Origin: an uncultured Clostridia bacterium
GTDB taxonomy: Bacteria; Bacillota; Clostridia; TANB77; CAG-508
DNA: 13,151 nt
Assembly: GCA_934162625.1 (NCBI GenBank)
Contig: CAKPJM010000035.1
Coordinates: 1-13,151 of the forward strand
Direction of reading: 5' to 3'
The notes under the pieces were generated by a model that searched no databases, was not told the origin of the DNA, and saw nothing but the letters and a program-made list of their open reading frames with translations. The position numbers were made by a program, and so were the translations under genes. Below are positions 6,547-11,501 of this stretch, piece after piece (position 1 is the first letter of the stretch; the number at the start of each line of letters is the position of its first letter).

Positions 6547-7638
6547 TTGATAAAATTGAAGAATAATAAAGGTATTACCCTAGTAGCTTTAATAATAACA
6601 GTTATACTAATGTTAATATTAGTCTCTGTAGCCACATATTCAGGAATAAATACATATAAAAATACAGAGGTTACAAAATTTGTTGCACAAATGCAATTAA
6701 TACAAACAAAAGTAGATGAATTGGTAGAAGAAAACAATATAGAAAATATAGGAGAAGAAATTACAACAGATGAAACTAAAAAAAATATAATAAGCCTAGC
6801 ATATTCAAATGGAGAAGTGCAAGATAACACAGATGAATATAAAAATAAATTTAGATACATTTCCAGAGAAAACTTAGAACTACAGTTAGACATAGCAGAT
6901 ATAGATAACGATATTTTAGTTAATTTCGAAACAAGAGAAGTAATAAGTGTAAACGGTGTAGAATATTATGGAAAGAAATATTATACGCAATATAAACTAC
7001 CAAATGGACAAGCTTTAGTCTACAGTGAAGCAACAACAAGGGATATAGCATTTGGAGGGGATTTATCAATAAGTGGATTAAATGCAACAGTGACAATTAG
7101 CAACATAAGTATAAATAATGGAACTTTAAGTTTTGCAGAAACAGATTTATTAGGAAACACTACAAACTGGCAAACAATAACTAATTATACAGAAAAAGAA
7201 AAAACATATACTGCAAATATATCAAAAACAGGAAATTATACATTTAAATTACAAGACAATACAGATACGGAAAGTACATTAAAAAAGACAATAGTAATTA
7301 CTTTAACTAATAAACCTAAAACAAACAAAGATCTGAAACCCTATGACTATGGAGCAGATTCTAACAATTGGGCTTATACAGGAAAAAATGGAACAACTTA
7401 CTTATGGATACCAAGATTTGTTTATAATTCCGATAACCAAATAAAATTTGTAAAAGGAAATTCCAGAATAACGACAGACGAAACATATATTGGAGATGAT
7501 TGGACTACACATAGCAAATTCACAGACAATGGTACAGAACTTACAGGAATATGGGTAGAAACAAGTAAACAAGCAGGATTAAATATGATAGAACTATTAA
7601 ATAGTGACTTACAAACACTAAAAGAAATAAATGAATAG
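6547..7638 (+). CDS. Type IV prepilin-like secreted/surface protein
   Basis: The 363-residue product begins MIKLKNNKGITLVALIITV and continues as an unbroken hydrophobic helix to about residue 30. That is a class III (prepilin peptidase) leader: a short basic leader, Gly9 at the cleavage site, then ITLVA. The usual Glu at mature position +5 is Ala here. A helical stretch (about 33-60) is followed by beta-rich Thr/Asn-rich sequence (about 155-255) that looks Ig-like, and a C-terminal block with YLWIPRFVY (285-293) that I associate with a poorly characterised family of clostridial prepilin-like proteins. The C-terminus may be shortened compared with those relatives; that is from memory and uncertain. 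The start is TTG at 6547 with GAGGTG at 6536-6541. No pilus assembly genes are in the window. It sits 11 bases after disA and 21 before the cyclophilin, so it is probably co-transcribed. Confidence 0.75.
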   Translation: MIKLKNNKGITLVALIITVILMLILVSVATYSGINTYKNTEVTKFVAQMQLIQTKVDELVEENNIENIGEEITTDETKKNIISLAYSNGEVQDNTDEYKNKFRYISRENLELQLDIADIDNDILVNFETREVISVNGVEYYGKKYYTQYKLPNGQALVYSEATTRDIAFGGDLSISGLNATVTISNISINNGTLSFAETDLLGNTTNWQTITNYTEKEKTYTANISKTGNYTFKLQDNTDTESTLKKTIVITLTNKPKTNKDLKPYDYGADSNNWAYTGKNGTTYLWIPRFVYNSDNQIKFVKGNSRITTDETYIGDDWTTHSKFTDNGTELTGIWVETSKQAGLNMIELLNSDLQTLKEINE

Positions 7639-7659
7639 TTAAAAGAAAGGAAGAGTAAA

Positions 7660-8406
7660 ATGAAAAACAAAAAATTAGCGTTAAGCATTATTGCATTAGT
7701 ATTTGTATTAATCTTAGGAGGTTTCTTGGCTTATGGATATTACCAAAAAGCAAATTATAAATTAGAGAGACCAATAGTATCTATGGAAATAGAAGGATAC
7801 GGAACAGTAAAAATGGAACTTTACCCAGACGAAGCTCCAAACACAGTAAAAAACTTTATAAAGCTAATTAATGAGGGATATTATAATGGATTAACATTTC
7901 ATAGAGTAGAAGAAAGTTTAATACAAGGTGGAGATAAAGCAGGAGATGGAACAGGAACAACAGAACTAAGCATAAATGGAGAATTCACTGCTAATGATTA
8001 TGATAATGAGCTAAAATTTGAAAGAGGGACAGTAGGATTAGCAAGAATGGATTATACATATTATTCATCTATTGACCCTAAATTAACTAAAGAAGGGTAC
8101 AACTCAGGATATGCACAATTTTTCATAATGGCACAAGATGAAAGTGCATTAGATGGCTACTATACAGCATTTGGAAAAGTAACAGAGGGAATGGAAATAG
8201 TTGATGAAATAACTAAATTAGAAACAGCAGTTGAAACAGATGAAGATAGTGGAGAAACTACAGAAACAACAAAACCAGTAAATCCACCAGTAATAAAATC
8301 AATCACAGTAGACACTTTAGGTGTTAATTATGGAGAACCAGAAACACATGACACTTTTGATGTAAATAGCTTTATTATGCAAAAATTATATGGAATATCA
8401 TACTAA
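7660..8406 (+). CDS. Membrane-anchored cyclophilin-type peptidyl-prolyl cis-trans isomerase
   Basis: This 248-residue protein has a basic N-terminus and one hydrophobic segment (about 6-27, ending in LAYGYY) that acts as a signal anchor. There is no lipobox Cys. A cyclophilin domain (about 38-225) follows, with the hallmarks MELYPDEAPNTVKNF, GLTFHRVEESLIQGGD (F80, R82, Q89) and QFFIMAQDESALDGYYTAFG. R82 matches the catalytic Arg. The loop between FHR and QGGD is one residue shorter than in typical bacterial members, and the usual Phe there is not evident. It should catalyse proline isomerisation on the outer face of the membrane and help fold secreted proteins. The ATG has AAAGGAAG at 7646-7653. 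It is the last gene of the radA-disA cluster, and a strong terminator follows 39 bases after the stop. Its neighbour, the prepilin-like protein, is a plausible client, but that is inference. Confidence 0.92.
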   Translation: MKNKKLALSIIALVFVLILGGFLAYGYYQKANYKLERPIVSMEIEGYGTVKMELYPDEAPNTVKNFIKLINEGYYNGLTFHRVEESLIQGGDKAGDGTGTTELSINGEFTANDYDNELKFERGTVGLARMDYTYYSSIDPKLTKEGYNSGYAQFFIMAQDESALDGYYTAFGKVTEGMEIVDEITKLETAVETDEDSGETTETTKPVNPPVIKSITVDTLGVNYGEPETHDTFDVNSFIMQKLYGISY

Positions 8407-8444
8407 AAGACTAAGGCTCTATTATTCTATCTCAAACAAATATC

Positions 8445-8478
8445 AAATATCACAGCCTAGTGCTGTGATATTTTTATT
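8445..8478 (+). terminator. Intrinsic terminator after the cyclophilin gene
   Basis: AAATATCACAGC (8445-8456) pairs perfectly with GCTGTGATATTT (8462-8473) around a CTAGT loop, giving a 12-bp stem followed by a T-rich tail (TTTTTATT from 8471). It closes the radA-disA-prepilin-cyclophilin cluster. Confidence 0.88.
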
Positions 8479-8506
8479 ACCAGTAAATTTCTCGTTTCCT
8501 AGTATA

Positions 8507-8665
8507 TAAGAAATGCTATAATCGCTATTGCCTTTGAGACTTCCTCATTTCATTAGATTTTTACGAATATAACAAGGTTAGTCTTCCTTTGTTCTGCCCG
8601 AGCAAAACGAATGGAACGTATTTTGCACTTTCTTCGAAGGTATACTTAGCAAAATGCATTTCTTA
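8507..8665 (+). repeat. Structured intergenic region bounded by a 10-bp inverted repeat
   Basis: The stretch between the terminator and the phosphodiesterase gene holds no convincing ORF. TAAGAAATGC (8507-8516) and GCATTTCTTA (8656-8665) are exact reverse complements about 140 bp apart, and similarity between the ends continues imperfectly inward (GCTA, CCTT and GA blocks). Inside, ATTTTGC (8620-8626) can pair upstream with GCAAAA (8602-8607) or downstream with GCAAAAT (8649-8655), but not both. A shorter AACAAGG/CCTTTGTT stem lies at about 8571-8594. It could be a degraded MITE-like element or a structured leader RNA. It matches no riboswitch class that I recognise. Confidence 0.4.
8514..8522 (+). 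promoter_or_regulatory. Possible extended -10 promoter for the phosphodiesterase gene
   Basis: TGCTATAAT (8514-8522) is an exact TATAAT with an upstream TGn, as in extended -10 promoters. No good -35 hexamer is seen 17 bp upstream. If used, it would give a 5' leader of about 160 nt containing the competing hairpins at 8602-8655. Confidence 0.35.
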
Positions 8666-8692
8666 AAATAAAATATAAAGGAAAATAAAAAA

Positions 8693-9223
8693 ATGAAAAT
8701 AATGTGTATATCAGATATTCATGGAAATATTGAATGCTTAGAAAAAGCCATAGAAAAATTTAGAGAAGAAAATGCAGAAAAGCTAATAATACTAGGAGAT
8801 TTTTCTTCATACTATTTCTCATCCACAGATTTTGAAGTGGCTGAAATCCTAAATAATATGGCGGGGTCAATAATTGCAGTAAAAGGAAACTGCGATAATT
8901 CTGAAATTGAAGGTATTTTTAACTTCAGTTTAGCATATATAAGAAATATAACAGTAAATAACACAAAAATAACTTTAACACATGGACATATATATAATAG
9001 AAATAATTTACCAGAAGAATGCGGTCAAATATTTCTATATGGACACACACATATCGGAACCATAGAAAAAATAGGAGATAGAATAATAGCGAATCCAGGC
9101 TCAATATCAAAACCAAGAGGAGGAAGCAGTAAAAGTTATATAATAATAGACGAAGAAAATATAATATTAAAGAAATTAGGTGGAGATGTTATTAGGAAAA
9201 TTAATATAAGTAACAAATTGTAA
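8693..9223 (+). CDS. YfcE/MJ0936-family metallophosphodiesterase
   Basis: This 176-residue calcineurin-like phosphoesterase belongs to the YfcE/MJ0936 group, small manganese-dependent phosphodiesterases that hydrolyse artificial bis-p-nitrophenyl phosphate and whose natural substrate is mostly unknown. All metal-binding motifs are in place: DIH (D8, H10), GD (D36), GNCD (N66), HGH (H97, H99) and GHTH (H118, H120). The NPGSISKPRGG segment near residues 138-148 is also typical. The length is normal for the family. The ATG has AAAGGA about 10 bases upstream. The gene appears to be its own transcription unit, set off by the terminator at 8445 and followed by a large hairpin repeat that begins 10 bases after the stop. 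No substrate can be inferred from the neighbours. Confidence 0.92.
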   Translation: MKIMCISDIHGNIECLEKAIEKFREENAEKLIILGDFSSYYFSSTDFEVAEILNNMAGSIIAVKGNCDNSEIEGIFNFSLAYIRNITVNNTKITLTHGHIYNRNNLPEECGQIFLYGHTHIGTIEKIGDRIIANPGSISKPRGGSSKSYIIIDEENIILKKLGGDVIRKINISNKL

Positions 9224-9232
9224 TTTGCGTGA

Positions 9233-9291
9233 ACGATTCTAGGGACTGTCCCTCTTTTGTTGAATGACAAAAGGGGACTGTCCTGAATCGT
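9233..9291 (+). repeat. Long hairpin repeat with paired GGGACTGTCC units (second REP-like class)
   Basis: The two arms run 9233-9260 and 9267-9291 around a TGAATG loop. They are ACGATTC ... TTTTGT and ACAAAA ... GAATCGT, and each holds a GGGACTGTCC core (9242-9252 and 9273-9283) that is itself palindromic. A few 1-nt bulges and an A/T mismatch interrupt an otherwise complete stem. The GGGACTGTCCC core is, from memory, a common dispersed repeat in clostridial genomes. It is unrelated in sequence to the GTAGGGG class at 1721 and 3804. No T-tract follows, but the stem could still protect the 3' end of the phosphodiesterase mRNA. Confidence 0.75.
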
Positions 9292-9357
9292 AAATGTAAT
9301 TTATTACATCCCACCTCACACCTCAATTAAATAAACCAAGAAAAAAATCAAAAATAC

Positions 9358-9386
9358 TTGATTAATGAAGAAAAAAACAATATAAT
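9358..9386 (+). promoter_or_regulatory. Sigma-A-type promoter for the symporter gene
   Basis: A -35 box TTGATT (9358-9363) and a perfect -10 box TATAAT (9381-9386) are separated by exactly 17 bp. The expected start of transcription, near 9393, leaves a leader of about 27 nt before the ATG at 9420. A perfect inverted repeat ATGTAAT-TT-ATTACAT (9294-9309) lies about 50 bp upstream of the -35 and could be an operator. Confidence 0.75.
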
Positions 9387-9419
9387 GTATTGGTAATAAA
9401 ATTTAAAGGAGGAAAACCT

Positions 9420-10679
9420 ATGAAAGAGTTTTTTAAGCATTATGGTCAGACAGTAATATTGCTACTTTCTATAATTATAGGGGCAATAATAGGTTTAATA
9501 TGGAAGGAAGGTGCAACAGTTTTAAGTCCATTTGGAGACATTTTCTTGAATTTAATGTTTGTTATAATAGTACCATTGGTATTCTTAACAATAAGTACAT
9601 CAATTGCAAGAATAAAACAACCAAAACGTTTAGGCAAAATAATGGGTTCAATAGTTTTAGTAATTGTAATAACATCAATTATTGCAGTTGTAGTAGGATT
9701 ATTAAGTACATTTTTTGTTAAACTTGTAAACGTAGAAGATGGCAAAGCTATACTAGAATCTTTAGAAAGTAACAGCGAAGAAGTAACAGCAGAAGAAACA
9801 GAAGAATTAAACATACTTGAAAGAACAGTATCTGCAATAACAGTATCAGACTTTACAGGATTACTTTCAAAAAATAATTTAATAGCACTTGTTATATTCT
9901 CAATATTATTCGGATGTGCAATTAAGATGTCTGGTGAAAAAGGAAAACCAGTTCAAGATTTTCTTGAATCAGCAACTACTATAATAATGAATTTATTAAA
10001 AATAGTTATGTATTATGCTCCAATAGGATTAGGATGCTATTTTGCGGCATTAGTTGGAAGCTTTGGAGCAAATATTGCTCTAGGATATGCAAAAACATTT
10101 ATTATATATTTGATAGTATCAGTTTTATACTATTTTGTAATGTATACAGTTTATGCATTTATTGCAGGTAAGAAAAAAGGAATTAAAATGTTCTGGAAAA
10201 ATGCAGTACCACCAACAGTAACAGCACTTGCAACATGTTCAAGTGCGGCTTCAATACCAGTAAATATGAAAGCTGCAAGCAATATGGGAATATCAAGCGA
10301 TATAGCAGAAACATCAATACCACTAGGAACAAACTTACATAAAGATGGAAGCATAATTGGATCAGTATTTAAAGTTATGTTTTTAGTATGTTTATTTGGA
10401 ACAAACATAGCAACATTTGGCGGAGCTATGCAAGTATTATTAGTTTCATTAGTAGCTACATTATTAGTTACAGCAGTTCCAATTGGTGGAGGAACAATAT
10501 CAGAAATGATGATATTAACTATGATGGGATATCCAGTAGCAGCATTACCAATACTTACAATAATAGCAACAATTATAGATTGCCCAGCAACAGTATTAAA
10601 TGTTGTTGGAAATACAAGTTCAGCAATGCTTGTATCAAGAATTGTAGATGGAAAAGATTGCTTAAAAGAAGAAAAATAA
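9420..10679 (+). CDS. Dicarboxylate/amino acid:cation symporter (DAACS family)
   Basis: This 419-residue polytopic membrane protein is a secondary transporter of the DAACS (GltP/DctA/SstT) family, taking up glutamate, aspartate, serine/threonine or C4-dicarboxylates with Na+ or H+. The family hallmarks are a serine-rich hairpin CSSAASIPVN (from C273; SSAAS at 274-278), GTNLHKDGS (303-311, where relatives have GATINMDGT) and DCPATVLNVVGN (from D387) in the last helix. The SSAAxIPVNM pattern resembles SstT-type members more than GltP. H307 and K308 in the substrate-region loop are unusual. The Glu-rich segment at about 116-133 is a periplasm-side loop. The ATG at 9420 has a near-perfect AAAGGAGG (9405-9412); an in-frame TTG at 9390 overlaps the transcription start and is rejected. 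It is monocistronic, with its own promoter and terminator. Confidence 0.92.
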   Translation: MKEFFKHYGQTVILLLSIIIGAIIGLIWKEGATVLSPFGDIFLNLMFVIIVPLVFLTISTSIARIKQPKRLGKIMGSIVLVIVITSIIAVVVGLLSTFFVKLVNVEDGKAILESLESNSEEVTAEETEELNILERTVSAITVSDFTGLLSKNNLIALVIFSILFGCAIKMSGEKGKPVQDFLESATTIIMNLLKIVMYYAPIGLGCYFAALVGSFGANIALGYAKTFIIYLIVSVLYYFVMYTVYAFIAGKKKGIKMFWKNAVPPTVTALATCSSAASIPVNMKAASNMGISSDIAETSIPLGTNLHKDGSIIGSVFKVMFLVCLFGTNIATFGGAMQVLLVSLVATLLVTAVPIGGGTISEMMILTMMGYPVAALPILTIIATIIDCPATVLNVVGNTSSAMLVSRIVDGKDCLKEEK

Positions 10680-10728
10680 TAATTAATAATATGTACGAAC
10701 AATAGGAAATGAAAATTTTCTAGTATAT

Positions 10729-10770
10729 AAAAATAGAAGGTTAAATGGTGACCTTCTATTTTTTTCTTTT
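10729..10770. terminator. Bidirectional terminator between convergent genes
   Basis: AAAAATAGAAGGT (10729-10741) pairs with ACCTTCTATTTTT (10751-10763) around a 9-nt loop. The top strand ends in TTTTTTTCTTTT and the bottom strand reads into TTTTTATA, so it can stop transcription from both sides. The TAG stop codon of the minus-strand XRE gene (10756-10758) lies inside the stem. Confidence 0.88.
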
Positions 10771-11340
10771 TAAAGTTGACCAAAGAATAATTGTTATTTG
10801 CGCAGGAATGCCTAATATAAAAATTTGCCAAATGTTAAATTTGATTAAAGATAAATATATGCATAATAAAATTGACCAAATGAAGCAAGAAACTATAATA
10901 TAATTATTTCTTCTATTACCCCAAATGCTATTAAAAATAAGAATTATAAGAATTATTATAGGTATACCTATATAAAAAATATACCATATGTATTTGCCTG
11001 TAAATATAGAAATTAAAGGAAAAATAATAGTAGTAATAAGCCAAACAGGGGAAGTAGCAAGAAGAGTAAGTGAAATCTTGTTGATTTTTTTCTTTTTAGC
11101 TTGGGATACTACTAATTTAGTATCTTTATTGTGCTCACTTATTAAATAATCAACTGTAACTCCGAAGTAATCTGCTAACTGTTTTAATACAGTTATATCA
11201 GGAATGGATTCTGCTCTTTCCCATTTTGATATTGCTTTATCAGAATAATTTAATGCCGTTGCAAGCTCAAGCTGAGTTAGCTTTTTATCTTTTCTAAGTT
11301 TTATAATATTTAATGCAATAATTTCTTTCAAGTCGCTCAT
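10756..11340 (-). CDS. XRE-family transcriptional regulator with a C-terminal membrane domain
   Basis: The 194-residue product starts with an XRE/Cro-type helix-turn-helix (about residues 5-68: KLTQLELATALNYSDKAISK, then WERAESIPDITVLKQLADYF and GVTVDYLI). A basic linker (KKKK) follows, then about four hydrophobic helices (roughly 92-112, 117-137, 146-165 and 170-188). It is therefore a membrane-tethered DNA-binding protein, a layout known in Bacillota XRE proteins whose signal is usually unknown. The ATG (complement of 11338-11340) has AAGGAGG on the minus strand at a normal distance. It is divergent from the acyl-CoA synthetase, and GTAGAATT-type half-sites lie between them, so it may regulate itself and that gene. 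The stop codon is inside the terminator shared with the symporter. Confidence 0.88.
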   Translation of the reverse strand: MSDLKEIIALNIIKLRKDKKLTQLELATALNYSDKAISKWERAESIPDITVLKQLADYFGVTVDYLISEHNKDTKLVVSQAKKKKINKISLTLLATSPVWLITTIIFPLISIFTGKYIWYIFYIGIPIIILIILIFNSIWGNRRNNYIIVSCFIWSILLCIYLSLIKFNIWQIFILGIPAQITIILWSTLKRKK

Positions 11341-11357
11341 AGACCAAGTTCCTCCTT

Positions 11358-11438
11358 AATTCTACCAACAGTAGAATTGAACAAAAATTACTCTACCAGT
11401 ATAACACAAAAACGTAGAATTGGCAAATACGTAGAAAA
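11358..11438. promoter_or_regulatory. Predicted operator cluster (GTAGAATT half-sites)
   Basis: AATTCTAC (11358-11365) and GTAGAATT (11371-11378) form a perfect 8-bp inverted repeat with a 5-bp spacer, between the -10 and the ribosome binding site of the XRE gene. A further GTAGAATT is at 11414-11421, overlapping that promoter's spacer and -35. GTAGAAAA is at 11431-11438, just upstream of the synthetase -35, and an opposite CTCTACC lies at 11391-11397. The clustering around both promoters suggests binding by the divergent XRE protein. That link is inferred. Confidence 0.6.
11398..11426 (-). promoter_or_regulatory. Sigma-A-type promoter for the XRE regulator gene
   Basis: On the minus strand, TTGCCA (complement of 11421-11426) and TATACT (complement of 11398-11403) are separated by 17 bp, each one base from consensus. 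Predicted operator half-sites overlap the -35/spacer and the leader. Confidence 0.75.
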
Positions 11439-11440
11439 AC

Positions 11441-11469
11441 TTGAATTTTATCAAAGGTAATGCTACAAT
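11441..11469 (+). promoter_or_regulatory. Sigma-A-type promoter for the acyl-CoA synthetase gene
   Basis: TTGAAT (11441-11446), 17 bp, then TACAAT (11464-11469) preceded by TGC, an extended -10. The leader to the ATG at 11502 would be about 25 nt. A GTAGAAAA half-site ends 2 bases upstream of the -35. Confidence 0.75.
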
Positions 11470-11501
11470 TTTAAAATGTAATAAAATATTGGAGGAAAAA
11501 C

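Noticed and set aside
8623..8646. TTGCAC ... TATACT as a promoter for the phosphodiesterase gene
   Set aside because: The spacer is only 12 bp, too short for a sigma-A promoter.
10151..10831. Long minus-strand open frame of 226 codons opposite the symporter
   Set aside because: It is a shadow of the symporter gene. It crosses the symporter's 3' end and the terminator, has no ribosome binding site and no recognisable domain.
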